The translations under genes were made by a program, and so were the position numbers. DNA of 64,000 bases from NCBI RefSeq assembly GCF_038632915.1, contig NZ_CP152050.1:2387001-2451000 (forward strand), read 5' to 3'. Numbering within the stretch: position 1 is the first letter of the stretch; each line of letters begins with the position of its first letter. The stretch is from Paenisporosarcina sp. FSL H8-0542 (GTDB lineage: Bacteria; Bacillota; Bacilli; Bacillales_A; Planococcaceae). The notes under the pieces are model-generated. The model was not told the origin of the DNA. It worked only from the letters and a program-made list of their open reading frames with translations, and made no database searches. Positions 7,802-17,290 of the stretch are shown here, piece after piece.

Positions 7802-10405
7802 TTAACGTTTCTTTTTCCCTTTCAGCAGTTGAGCAACATTCGTATCATTAGCTCGTGTAACGTTTTCAACTGTCGATTTTTTCAAATGAGAAGTCACTCC
7901 AGAAATCGTACGCCAACCAAATCTTCTTAATGTGATATCAATGAAAAATAATAACATTGCGATTAGGACTAACCACTTTTGAATACTTTTACTTTCTGAG
8001 CTTTCAAATTGTATATCCCGCATCGCTTGTTCAGGACTGGTAATCACTTTTCCGCCTGTACGCTTGGCGATTTCCTCCATCAGCCCTTTATTAGGCGGCT
8101 GAATTTTGTATTCTTCACTGTAAGGAATTGAAATACCCGCCTGATACATGCTGTTTTGTTCATTTGAAATTCTAAGGAAAATCAGCCCTGGATCCGCATC
8201 GAATGAAACACGGCTTTTGCCAGGTGAAATCGGTTCAGACAGACTTTCGATTTCTTCACCCGCTTCGTTCACCGCTACAATATCCAGAAAGGACGATTGA
8301 CCGGATGGATCCGTAACCGAATAAGATCCATCTTGGGATTTTCGGATATCGAATGGAACTTCACTATAAGATGGTAGCAATCTTGATACCGCAGTGTTCC
8401 AGAAATTTCCCCACTCGCTGAAGCGTGCAAAGTCCCCACTCCAAGCACCGGTTGAATCGGATGTGTACGTAATTGTTCTACCTAATCCATACATCCATTC
8501 CGCAATAACAGGATCTTCTTTCGTACTTTCAGCGACAACGGTCGCAGTTTGTTTCGCAGTCGTTGCAATATATGCATTTAGTTGTGGAACTCCATCCGAA
8601 AATAAACTAGTCCAGGCCGCATCGCCTCGGATAATCGGATAAAAGGGATTGTCTTCAATATATGTCCTTGAAATCATCACGGTTTCCCGTGATAAAATGG
8701 CCGGGATCGTACTTTCATCACTGACATCATAGAAACGGCCTGTACCGAATTGTGCCAATTCTTCTAGCAACGCTCGGTCTGCATCTTGCCCTATGGCTAC
8801 TGTTGATAAAGTAATGTTTTTATCCCCAAGACCTTCTGTAATCAGTTCTTCATAGTCATTTTGAGTAGCAGATTGTCCATCCGTCAACAAAATGATATGT
8901 TTGCGCTGCAATTTCAAATCGGATAGTCGTTCGTAAGCCAGTTCGAGGCCAGGGTAAATCTCGGTACCCCCGCCTACAGAAACGGACAAGATTTTTTCAA
9001 GAGCTTCTTTTTTATCAGTCAGGGTTTTCGCTTCAATGATTTCCCACGGTCGATCATCAAAAGCAATAAAGCCTAGTGTGTCGTCATCCCGCAATAATTC
9101 AACTGAACGTGCTGCTGCTTCTTTTGCCAGTTCGAATTTATTGCCAGCCATACTACCCGAGCGGTCCATGACAATAATCAGTCCTAGGGAAGGCAATTGT
9201 TGCTTACCTTTCACTTCCATTTCAACGGGAAGCAATTTTTCTATCGGTGTCTTAAAATAGCCTCCCAGTCCAAAACTATTATCTCCTCCGACCATCATAA
9301 AGCCGACACCGAAATTTTTTACCGCTTGTTCAATTACGGTCATTTTGGCTTCGCCTACTTGATAACCTGGAACATTGTCAAAAATAATAGCATCATACGC
9401 TAAATAATTCGACAAGTCGAATGGCAAGTCTGAAGCTTGAATTGCATCAACTTTTACCACTTGATCATCGATATAGGATGGTATGGGGGAAGTCAATTTA
9501 TCACTACTCACTACCAGTAAATGCGGTGCGCTTTCAACCATCGTTACACTTGTTAACTGATTATTCTCAAGTAAAGCATCACCTGTGACATTTAATTGAA
9601 CCTGATATTTCAACAATCCTTCTCCAACTGATGCATGGCGGAGTGTGAAAGTATTAGAACCAGGCTCGATTTGGACAGATTGTTTTGATAGAAACTGGTC
9701 ATTTTGAGAAAGAATCAGTTCACCTTTTACGGCTTTCGTTGATTCCACTTGAACAAGCAGTTGTTGCTGTTCTCCTTCAAACGCTACAGGAGGCGTTTCA
9801 AAACTAGTGATGGCAACATCTTCCGATTCAGGACGATTTAATATATACGTATCTATTTCCACATTACCGCCTGTCATCCTCGATAGTTGATCGGATACAG
9901 ATCCTTCATTTTCCAGTCCATCGGATAACAAAACGATGCGCGTCGCTTTTTGTTGATCCGCAAGATTGGTTGCAAGTTGTATACTTTCAGAAATATTGGT
10001 TTTACTATCATTTTCAGAACCGATAAATTCTGGTACATCTTCTGTTAATAGAGATAAAGGTACCTGGGTTTGAAATTTACCGTCAAACGAATAGAGGCCG
10101 ACCGCTTGATGATCTTTCTTTTCAGCAAGAGCTTTAACGAGAAACTCTGTGTACTGCTTATCAGTCCCTTTGGTCGAGGCCGACCGGTCTACCACAAACA
10201 GTAGTTGCTCTTCTTTAATCGGTAATAGTAAAGAAGGCATTGCCAATGCAAAAATCAGTAAACTTACTGCTACTACTCGGATGACAAAAATAAACTTATG
10301 CTCCCGAGTCATTCGGTTTTTAGTTTTCCACCATGCAAACGCAAAATAGACAGCTGGCAATAGGAATAACAAAAGCCAGGCAGGCGATTCAATTCGTAAT
10401 CCCAC
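7802..10405 (-). CDS. Membrane protein with two VWA domains and a GATase-like domain
   Basis: A large protein (about 867 residues) ending the MoxR/VWA operon. Two N-terminal helices (about residues 8-60) are followed by a first VWA domain with DRSAS and a later LLSDG, then a class I glutamine-amidotransferase-like region (about 290-395) without a recognisable catalytic Cys. A second VWA domain follows (about 407-570) with a complete metal-ion-dependent adhesion site: DRSGS, a Thr in GGGTEIY and LLTDG. A final helix lies near residue 830. The start is probably GTG 10405, inside the upstream gene, with GGAGG 12 bases upstream. MoxR ATPases are known to act with VWA proteins as chaperone-like modules; the client here is unknown. 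Confidence 0.8.
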   Translation of the reverse strand: MGLRIESPAWLLLFLLPAVYFAFAWWKTKNRMTREHKFIFVIRVVAVSLLIFALAMPSLLLPIKEEQLLFVVDRSASTKGTDKQYTEFLVKALAEKKDHQAVGLYSFDGKFQTQVPLSLLTEDVPEFIGSENDSKTNISESIQLATNLADQQKATRIVLLSDGLENEGSVSDQLSRMTGGNVEIDTYILNRPESEDVAITSFETPPVAFEGEQQQLLVQVESTKAVKGELILSQNDQFLSKQSVQIEPGSNTFTLRHASVGEGLLKYQVQLNVTGDALLENNQLTSVTMVESAPHLLVVSSDKLTSPIPSYIDDQVVKVDAIQASDLPFDLSNYLAYDAIIFDNVPGYQVGEAKMTVIEQAVKNFGVGFMMVGGDNSFGLGGYFKTPIEKLLPVEMEVKGKQQLPSLGLIIVMDRSGSMAGNKFELAKEAAARSVELLRDDDTLGFIAFDDRPWEIIEAKTLTDKKEALEKILSVSVGGGTEIYPGLELAYERLSDLKLQRKHIILLTDGQSATQNDYEELITEGLGDKNITLSTVAIGQDADRALLEELAQFGTGRFYDVSDESTIPAILSRETVMISRTYIEDNPFYPIIRGDAAWTSLFSDGVPQLNAYIATTAKQTATVVAESTKEDPVIAEWMYGLGRTITYTSDSTGAWSGDFARFSEWGNFWNTAVSRLLPSYSEVPFDIRKSQDGSYSVTDPSGQSSFLDIVAVNEAGEEIESLSEPISPGKSRVSFDADPGLIFLRISNEQNSMYQAGISIPYSEEYKIQPPNKGLMEEIAKRTGGKVITSPEQAMRDIQFESSESKSIQKWLVLIAMLLFFIDITLRRFGWRTISGVTSHLKKSTVENVTRANDTNVAQLLKGKKKR

Positions 10406-12158
10406 GACGTCGTTGCACCTCCCATTCAATCATTAGCAATAATACAATGAGAAGTAGGAACCACGGAACTAATGAAGTCTTGACGGTCTCCTGTATGTCT
10501 TCTTGCGAAGCCGAGCCGATTGCAAAAGAAGTTCCTTTTTCAAGGTGTTTCTCTTGTTGTTCCAGTGCGACGGCAAAGTGCTTTTCAATATTTCCTGATG
10601 TCAAAACATAAAGTCCTGGTCGACTTGGCGCAGAAAATTGCCCGCCATTTTGTATTGTTTTGATATACTCATTGGAATTTGAAAAAACTTCCCATTCATT
10701 CTTCTCTTCATCCGCCACCAACGATAGTGATTTTCGTTCATTTGGTGAAAAAGTTCCGATTTCATTATCGTTCGTTACCATTTGTTCCCGTGCACTCCAT
10801 AAGAACAATGGGAATGATGGATGTAGTGGCCAATCGGTCATCTGTATGTCTGCTAATATGATTAAATCTCCCCTGTCCGATCGTTGGATGAACGGCTGCT
10901 CTTCTACTTGGGCGATTGTCTCATATTCAGGAAACGGAGGGTACAAGCTGCTGACGAATATATCCGACATATCCGCATAGGCAAACACATCATCTCGCTC
11001 CGTCGCAATCGTGCCATTTACTTCTTTGGCATTTTCATCATTCCGTCCTATTAACAGGACAGGTGATTCAGAAATAGAGAGTTGGGACGTTTGATTGGTC
11101 ACCACAACTGCTTCCCCAGGCAAGTCACTTAATTGTTCAGTGGGAACAGAACTTACGGGAATATCCATGGCTTGAAAGGCTGCTGAAACGAGTTCATGGA
11201 GATTCCCATCCACGTAAGTTTGAGCCGATTGTTTCTGCAATAAAACGGATGACTCGTTATCAACTGTGTAATCATCATCTACTAGCAGATTAGCTGTAAA
11301 CCCTTCTGCATCAGGTAATTCTTTGAATGATAGAGACAGTGTGTCTTTTGCCGGAATTACAACTGCTCTTTTGAGTAAAACTTCTCCATTTTCCAGTGAG
11401 CTGATTTCCAATGTTCCCTTTTTATCATCTGCAGTTTCATTTTCTAGCTGAATTAATGCTGCAACACCTTTATCGGAAGCGGTTGCACCAAAACGTAAGA
11501 TGGAGACATTCTCCAAATTCTCTGGTGCTCCTTTTACAAACCACGTAAGGTTTTCGTTCTCCAAGGGGAGTTCGTTTCTTTCAACGTGATCCGTGAACAA
11601 GTATATTGCTGTTTCTTTCCCATTCAGAAGTGATTTTGTGAAATCCAGCATTTTAGGTAAGTTCTCTTGTTCATATTGCACTTCCAATTTATCAATCGTC
11701 GATTTGATTACATTTACATTCGTTTCGTCACGCAATAAAATAGTCGGCTCTTCACCCGTCGTGATCAACGTTAAAGGTTTACCGGCCAATTGTTCAGACA
11801 GCGCATTCATTTCTTTTTTATGTTGTTCAAAGACCGTCTCCCCATTTGCTGTTGCAAGCATGGTGGCGGAAGTATCCACCACCCAAATAATGTGTTCCCC
11901 CGCAATCGCCTGTGATTTGAGATATGGCTGAAGTAATGCGAACATAAGTAATAACAGGGTAAGCATTTGCAAGTAAAATAAGGCATTACGTTGCAAATAT
12001 TGAAGATAGGGAGAAACTTTTGTTTCTTTCATGACGGTTTCCCAGAACATTGTAGAAGAAATCTTTTTTTCTATATATTTTTTTCGGAAGAAATAATAGA
12101 GAAGTACAGTGATCGGGATGATCGCCGTCCATAAAAATACTAGTTGTCCAAAGCCCAT
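10389..12158 (-). CDS. BatA-like membrane protein with degenerate VWA domain
   Basis: A 589-residue protein with two N-terminal membrane helices (about 5-22 and 60-80) in the arrangement of the BatA/aerotolerance-regulator N-terminal domain. A VWA-like domain follows whose metal site reads DTSAT rather than DxSxS, so metal binding may be weak or lost. A long beta-rich extracytoplasmic region precedes a C-terminal helix at about 560-580. Its 3' end overlaps the start of the next VWA gene by 17 bp. Function is inferred only from operon context. Confidence 0.75.
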   Translation of the reverse strand: MGFGQLVFLWTAIIPITVLLYYFFRKKYIEKKISSTMFWETVMKETKVSPYLQYLQRNALFYLQMLTLLLLMFALLQPYLKSQAIAGEHIIWVVDTSATMLATANGETVFEQHKKEMNALSEQLAGKPLTLITTGEEPTILLRDETNVNVIKSTIDKLEVQYEQENLPKMLDFTKSLLNGKETAIYLFTDHVERNELPLENENLTWFVKGAPENLENVSILRFGATASDKGVAALIQLENETADDKKGTLEISSLENGEVLLKRAVVIPAKDTLSLSFKELPDAEGFTANLLVDDDYTVDNESSVLLQKQSAQTYVDGNLHELVSAAFQAMDIPVSSVPTEQLSDLPGEAVVVTNQTSQLSISESPVLLIGRNDENAKEVNGTIATERDDVFAYADMSDIFVSSLYPPFPEYETIAQVEEQPFIQRSDRGDLIILADIQMTDWPLHPSFPLFLWSAREQMVTNDNEIGTFSPNERKSLSLVADEEKNEWEVFSNSNEYIKTIQNGGQFSAPSRPGLYVLTSGNIEKHFAVALEQQEKHLEKGTSFAIGSASQEDIQETVKTSLVPWFLLLIVLLLMIEWEVQRRRGITN

Positions 12159-12170
12159 AGACGGCTCACC

Positions 12171-13046
12171 TCAATTTATCCAGTTTGACCGAATCATTTG
12201 ATGGAAAAGAATATGACTGATATCGTCCTTTGTCTCCACTTTTAAAGTGTGAATACCAAATCGGCGACACAGAATATCAAGTTCCTGAAAATGCTGATGT
12301 CTTTTCTTTTCATAATCTTCCACTATTCTCGTAGAAACGGACACATTCAATCGTTCCTCTGTTTCGCGATCGACCAATTGTAAGTCCCCTGAGAATTGTG
12401 GCGCCACTTCATCACTAGATTGTACGAGAATCAACCGTATATCCTGAGAAAATCTTGGCATCGAACGTAAGCATCTTTCCCAGTCAGCAATTGGTTCGAG
12501 TCCATCCGTGATGATAAATAATACCGTGCAATCTTTAGCACTGTATTGCGCGGCCTGATTAGTGAAAGAGGTGTTCATTGCAGGTTCGGAAAGATTGGTT
12601 ATGTATGATGTAAAAGCCTTTCTGTACACGGCACCCTTTCGTCTGAAAGGGGCTAGCTTCTCTTCAGTAGGCGTCGCAAACGATAACCGATCGTCTCTCC
12701 CCAATACAAGTTGTCCAAGTGAAATGGTCAGTTGTTTAGCCAGAAGCCACTTTTTTTCTTCTTGCATCGACTTTGTACTATCCAACATAATATGCACACG
12801 CATTTCTTGCTCATCTAAAAACCGTTTGATGAAATATTTGTCTGTCCTTGCAAAGACATTCCAATCAATTTGCCTTACATCGTCACCCGGGTGATATTCC
12901 CTGAAGTCTGAAAAGTCGAGTGAAGAACCAAAACGCATCGAGCGATGGGACCCTTTATGCTGACCACGCAATTTAGACTTCGTTGAAATTTGTAAGCGTC
13001 CAATTTTAGAGGACCAGTCCTCTGGTAAAATGGAATCTTTTTTCAT
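12171..13046 (-). CDS. DUF58 domain protein
   Basis: A 291-residue soluble protein. The conserved DUF58 core is seen as SSLDFSDFREYHPGDDVRQI, with IDWNVFARTDKYFIKRF next to it, followed by a VWA-like fold (LDSTKSM; FIITDG). DUF58 proteins almost always accompany MoxR ATPases. The start overlaps the moxR stop by 4 bp (ATGA), indicating translational coupling. Confidence 0.88.
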   Translation of the reverse strand: MKKDSILPEDWSSKIGRLQISTKSKLRGQHKGSHRSMRFGSSLDFSDFREYHPGDDVRQIDWNVFARTDKYFIKRFLDEQEMRVHIMLDSTKSMQEEKKWLLAKQLTISLGQLVLGRDDRLSFATPTEEKLAPFRRKGAVYRKAFTSYITNLSEPAMNTSFTNQAAQYSAKDCTVLFIITDGLEPIADWERCLRSMPRFSQDIRLILVQSSDEVAPQFSGDLQLVDRETEERLNVSVSTRIVEDYEKKRHQHFQELDILCRRFGIHTLKVETKDDISHILFHQMIRSNWIN

Positions 13047-14035
13047 GAAGTTTGTCCTTGTTTGATGGATTGAAGTAAATCACTGAGAATGGAATCGGCT
13101 GTTTTCCCTTCCGCTTCTCCTTCGTAATTTAAAAGCATGCGATGTCGAAGGGCGGGTATGGCAACTGATTTAATATCAGCAATCGACACGTGGTAGCGTC
13201 CAGCAACGAGCGCCCGGGCTTTAGCCAATCGAATCAAACTTTGAAGGCCACGTGGTCCACTTCCATATTGAACATATTGTTTAACCTCATCTGTTGCCTC
13301 TTCATTTGGGTGTGTTGCAGAAGTCAAATCAATTGCGTATGCAAGCATATCGTCAGCGATCAACACTTCTCTGACCATATGTTGAGCAATCATTAATTCT
13401 TCGGCATTCATCACTTTTTGAAGTTGTATATTCTTCGCACCCGTTGTTCTTATAACAATCTCTTTTAATTCTTCTTTTGAAGGATACGGAATTACTATTT
13501 TGCATAAAAATCGGTCCATTTGAGCTTCTGGCAGTGGATAGGTCCCTTCCATTTCAATTGGATTTTGTGTGGCCAGGACAAAAAACGGTTTAGCCATTTG
13601 TTTCGTATCGCCAAGTACTGTGACTGTTTTTTCACCCATCGCTTCAAGCAAAGCACTCTGTGTTTTCGGTGTAGCGCGGTTTATTTCATCTGCTAAAACG
13701 AGTTGGCTAAAAATAGGTCCTTGTTTAAATGAAAATGTTTGCTTGCCATCTTCCGATCGTTCGATTATGCTCGTTCCGGTAATATCTGAAGGCATCAAAT
13801 CAGGAGTAAACTGGATTCTTGAGAATGATAAATCCAATACTTCAGAAATGGTTCTTATCAACATCGTTTTTCCGAGACCTGGCAAACCCTCCAGGAGGGC
13901 ATGCCCATCTGCCAAGACCGAGTAAAGAGTAAAATCGACAGCCTCTTGCTGGCCAACGATATATTGACCGATTTCCTGTTTTACTTCGTTTAAACGCTGA
14001 CTCATTTCTTCATAGTTTGTAGGTGTAAATGACAT
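13043..14035 (-). CDS. MoxR-family AAA+ ATPase (first system)
   Basis: A 330-residue AAA_3 ATPase. Walker A is GLPGLGKT (residues 50-57) and Walker B LVLADEIN (112-119), followed by sensor-1 ATQNPIEMEGTYPLPEAQMD. MoxR proteins form hexamers and are thought to remodel or activate partner proteins bearing VWA domains, such as those encoded immediately downstream. The start is ATG 14035 with a GGAGG-type site. A paralogue lies at 33762-34700. Confidence 0.92.
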   Translation of the reverse strand: MSFTPTNYEEMSQRLNEVKQEIGQYIVGQQEAVDFTLYSVLADGHALLEGLPGLGKTMLIRTISEVLDLSFSRIQFTPDLMPSDITGTSIIERSEDGKQTFSFKQGPIFSQLVLADEINRATPKTQSALLEAMGEKTVTVLGDTKQMAKPFFVLATQNPIEMEGTYPLPEAQMDRFLCKIVIPYPSKEELKEIVIRTTGAKNIQLQKVMNAEELMIAQHMVREVLIADDMLAYAIDLTSATHPNEEATDEVKQYVQYGSGPRGLQSLIRLAKARALVAGRYHVSIADIKSVAIPALRHRMLLNYEGEAEGKTADSILSDLLQSIKQGQTS

Positions 14036-14047
14036 GGGAAACCTCCA

Positions 14048-15499
14048 TTATTCGCTTGTTTCTAGTGATGAAAAGTAATCCTGTACAATTCGTTGTAAAT
14101 CTGGTGGTAATTGAAGCCTTTCGGAACTCTTTAAGTACGAATTTCTGTATGAACCAACTACCGCATCATAAGGTTTGACTGTTCCTTTCTTTACTGGAAC
14201 AGCACTATCTTGTTCTTCCGCTGAAGAACCTTCTCCAATTTTCCCACTATCGACAGTTGACTGGCTCGAACCACCTATTCTTGACGGAACCGACAATAAA
14301 TTTCGACTTCCCGATCCGGATCCGCCTTTCAAACCACCTTGACCCGAACCTTGCCCAGTCCCTTGACCTTGTCCTTGACCCTGTCCTTGCCCCTGACCTT
14401 GCCCTTGTCCTTGCCCTTGTCCTTGTCCTTGTCCTTGTCCTTGGCCTTGGCCTTGGCCTTGTCCTTGTCCCTGACCTTGTCCCTGACCTTGTCCTTGTCC
14501 TTGACCTTGATTTGAACTTTGACCAGGTGAGCCTTGAGTACCCGATGATGTTTGACCCTGTCCAGTTCCTTGGGTACCTGTCTGGCCGTTACTTGAATTG
14601 GAATTTGATGGATTTGTTTGCCCTGAAGCAGTTTGAGCAGGAGTTCCACTCGGTTTCCCTAATTTACTTAAAGCAGTTTGTGTCTTACCTGCCTGTTCAG
14701 CAAGATTTTTTGTGGCTTTTTTCAGTGCAGCCAATTCCTCTTTTTCGGCAGACGTCAGTCCATCTTTCAGATCCTCACTTAATTTGGCAGCCTGTTGTTT
14801 GTCAGTAAGTTGTTGCTCACGTAACTGAAGTTCTTTTTGCTTTTTAATTAACTCACGCAACGCTTCTTCCGATGTTTCTGTTTTCTTTAAATCATTTTCT
14901 AATTTCTGAAGTTCTTTTTTAAGAGATTCAGGTGTTTTTTTCTTTATTGTTTTAGCTACTTCTTTCTTGATTTGTTTCACTAACTCTTTTTCAAGCTCAA
15001 CGTCTTTCGCTTGAAGCTGTGTTGCAGATGGAAAGGCAATGAGGAAGAGCAATACCATTGACGCAATCCCAATGCCAATCAATGGCTTCATACGCCATAA
15101 ATCCTTTTTTCTCAGCTTGAATAAATCAAAAGCTGTTTTTGTCATATTTGCTGTTTTTTCACGAAGAGATTGCAGTAACCCGGATTCATTCTCGTTGGAA
15201 TGTAATGCGGTTATCAGTAAATTCTCCGGAAAATATTGATCAAACTGAAGGAGTGAGGACGAATAAGTTGGCTTTCTATAAACGCCCCAAGCCAACGCAA
15301 TAGCAAAGCAAATACCTCCAGCCGCCATAGCCCACGATACGTAATAAGGAAATACAAATAACCGAGAAGCTAGAAACACAACCGCGACAACAAAGAGACC
15401 AAAACATAATGCAGTTTGTGTAACTCGAAATAAATGTTCGCTTATCAATCTTCTATGAACTTTTTTTACAAAGGCTAATAGTTGATCCCGGCTATTCAT
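14048..15499 (-). CDS. Membrane protein with coiled coil and Gly-Gln repeat
   Basis: A 483-residue protein I do not recognise as a named family. It has two close N-terminal membrane helices (about 20-65) and a third near 140-160. A charged coiled coil rich in Lys, Glu and Leu follows (about 180-285), then a Ser/Gly/Gln low-complexity stretch of about 130 residues dominated by a Gly-Gln dipeptide. A conserved-looking C-terminus ends in LQLPPDLQRIVQDYF. The start is taken at the second ATG: GAGGAG abuts the first ATG (15508) and lies 9 bases before 15499. The Gly-Gln part is encoded by an unstable 6-bp repeat, so its length may vary between strains. Confidence 0.8.
   Translation of the reverse strand: MNSRDQLLAFVKKVHRRLISEHLFRVTQTALCFGLFVVAVVFLASRLFVFPYYVSWAMAAGGICFAIALAWGVYRKPTYSSSLLQFDQYFPENLLITALHSNENESGLLQSLREKTANMTKTAFDLFKLRKKDLWRMKPLIGIGIASMVLLFLIAFPSATQLQAKDVELEKELVKQIKKEVAKTIKKKTPESLKKELQKLENDLKKTETSEEALRELIKKQKELQLREQQLTDKQQAAKLSEDLKDGLTSAEKEELAALKKATKNLAEQAGKTQTALSKLGKPSGTPAQTASGQTNPSNSNSSNGQTGTQGTGQGQTSSGTQGSPGQSSNQGQGQGQGQGQGQGQGQGQGQGQGQGQGQGQGQGQGQGQGQGQGQGQGQGTGQGSGQGGLKGGSGSGSRNLLSVPSRIGGSSQSTVDSGKIGEGSSAEEQDSAVPVKKGTVKPYDAVVGSYRNSYLKSSERLQLPPDLQRIVQDYFSSLETSE
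14341..14515 (-). repeat. Hexanucleotide repeat coding for (Gly-Gln)n
   Basis: About 29 units of a 6-bp motif (CCTTGT, CCTTGC, CCCTGA, CCTTGG variants on the plus strand; GGNCAR on the coding strand). Slippage in whole units keeps the frame and only changes repeat length. It also creates spurious Lys-Asp and Leu-Val repeat frames. Confidence 0.9.
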
Positions 15500-15512
15500 G
15501 GTGTGCATCTCC

Positions 15513-16358
15513 TCATTTTTGTTTCTTCATATTGACACGTAATTTCTTGATTGAGACGGTAATCGCAAGTGCAGCTAACAAGACATAAAAAATGGTGTAT
15601 CCTGCCCAAACCGGGAAATCAACTTTCGTCGCTTCATTGACAAAGTCTTCCGTCATGGGATTTAACAAAGAGAAAATTAATATTCCTGGATTGATGCTCG
15701 CCCAGAAGTGAGCAAAAGGTGATGGACTTGGGGTAGCTCCCGAACCCAACATGTTTACTTGTATAGTAATCATGAAGAAAAAGGCTGTAACTCCTGCCAG
15801 GAAAATCATCGTCCCATATGTTGCAATCATGGAGACAATTGTCTTTTTGGTGATGGTTGAAAACATAACACCAATGCTCCCTACAGTTATCATGGTTAAA
15901 AAGAAGAAAAGGAAAATCAAACCTAATTGCCCCGGTGATATGCCACCGAATAAGAACACCAAACTATAAATTGGCAGTCCTGCAATAAGCATCAACACCA
16001 AAAATGCGATGGATGAAGATAATTTACCTAGAATGATCTGTAGGGAACTTTGTGATGTGGTCAACAAAATATTAAGCGTTTGTTTTTCACGTTCCGTACT
16101 AATGGTTCCTGCCGTTAAGCCCGGTGTAATAAACAAGATCAACCCTAACTGGATGAATGTCAGTAAGCCAAACAGGAAGAAACTCTCTTCTGGTCTGAAA
16201 AAGCCGGTACCAGTAAAAGCTGTCGTCAAAAAGATGAAACCAAATACAAAAATACTCATGGCAATCAAATAAAACAAAATACCAGTGAAACTTTTCAGCG
16301 ATCGGAAGCGGAGCTTCACTTCTTTAACGAGAACCGGATTATTCACATTGAGTCTCAT
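15513..16358 (-). CDS. ABC-2-type transporter permease
   Basis: A 281-residue integral membrane protein with six predicted helices, starting with the amphipathic VNNPVLVKEVKLRFRS often found in ABC-2 permeases of the NatB/gliding type. It includes REKQTLNILLTT, a common ABC-2 motif. It overlaps the ATPase gene by 4 bp (ATGA), so the two form one transporter, probably an exporter. The substrate is unknown. Confidence 0.87.
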   Translation of the reverse strand: MRLNVNNPVLVKEVKLRFRSLKSFTGILFYLIAMSIFVFGFIFLTTAFTGTGFFRPEESFFLFGLLTFIQLGLILFITPGLTAGTISTEREKQTLNILLTTSQSSLQIILGKLSSSIAFLVLMLIAGLPIYSLVFLFGGISPGQLGLIFLFFFLTMITVGSIGVMFSTITKKTIVSMIATYGTMIFLAGVTAFFFMITIQVNMLGSGATPSPSPFAHFWASINPGILIFSLLNPMTEDFVNEATKVDFPVWAGYTIFYVLLAALAITVSIKKLRVNMKKQK

Positions 16359-17290
16359 ACTGTCTCCACTCCTTTCGTTATTTCCATAAAGACATCCTCT
16401 AAATCTGTTTCTTGCTCAGCAAATGACAAAATAGACAAATTCTCTTCTATTGCATGCTTCAGTAAGCGCATCTGATCATCTTCTGACCCGCGATATTTAA
16501 ACGTAATTGTGTGTTCCTCAGGCAGTTGTTCAATTCCTGTAACAAATGGATCTTCTTCAAAGAACTTTGTTGCACGATCAGGTAACCCTTTAAGTTTTAC
16601 CGTAATGAGACGTTCTCCTTTTAATTGAGCCTGAATATCGGAGACGGAGCCATGAGCAATCAGTTTGCCTCCATCAATCACACCGATTTCATCACACATT
16701 TCAGCAAGCTCAGGCAAGATATGTGAAGAAATAAGGATAGTCTTCCCCATTCCTTTCAGTTGCCTTAAGATATCGCGCATTTCAACACGCGCCCTTGGAT
16801 CCAATCCAGAGGCAGGTTCATCCAAAATCAATACTTTCGGATCATGAATTAATGCCCGTGCCAGACATAAACGTTGCTTCATTCCCCGTGAAAGCAAATC
16901 AACGTATTCATATCGTTTATGTGACAAATTCACAAGTTCCAATAACTGAGGAATAAGCTGCGCTCTCTCAGTTTCAGGAATTCCGTAACTTGCTCCATAA
17001 AAATCAAGATACTCGTCTGCTTTTAATTGGTCATATACACCGAAAAAGTCTGGCATATAACCAATCTGCTTTCGAACTTCATGCGGTTCAGTTTTCACAC
17101 TCTTCCCATTAATAAATGCATCCCCGGCAGTCGGTTGCAGAAGTGTAGCTAATATAGAAAATGTGGTGGATTTCCCTGCCCCATTGGCTCCAACAAATCC
17201 AAATACAGTACCTTCACTTAAAGTTAAATTTAAGTCGTTCAATGCATAAAATGAGCCGTATTTTTTGGTAAGCCCTTTAATTTCAATCAT
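16355..17290 (-). CDS. ABC transporter ATP-binding protein
   Basis: A 311-residue ATPase with Walker A GANGAGKST (residues 34-42), signature LSRGMKQRL, Walker B VLILDEPASGLD and H-loop ISSHIL. It is of the class paired with ABC-2 permeases for drug, antibiotic or polymer export. It overlaps the 803-residue gene upstream by 4 bp and the permease downstream by 4 bp, so the three are translationally coupled. A C-terminal accessory region of about 90 residues follows the ATPase core. Confidence 0.92.
   Translation of the reverse strand: MIEIKGLTKKYGSFYALNDLNLTLSEGTVFGFVGANGAGKSTTFSILATLLQPTAGDAFINGKSVKTEPHEVRKQIGYMPDFFGVYDQLKADEYLDFYGASYGIPETERAQLIPQLLELVNLSHKRYEYVDLLSRGMKQRLCLARALIHDPKVLILDEPASGLDPRARVEMRDILRQLKGMGKTILISSHILPELAEMCDEIGVIDGGKLIAHGSVSDIQAQLKGERLITVKLKGLPDRATKFFEEDPFVTGIEQLPEEHTITFKYRGSEDDQMRLLKHAIEENLSILSFAEQETDLEDVFMEITKGVETV

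Noticed and set aside
14257-14808. Plus-strand and alternate-frame repeats of Leu-Val/Asp-Leu or Lys-Asp
   Set aside because: Shadows of the (Gly-Gln) hexanucleotide tract; no start signals.
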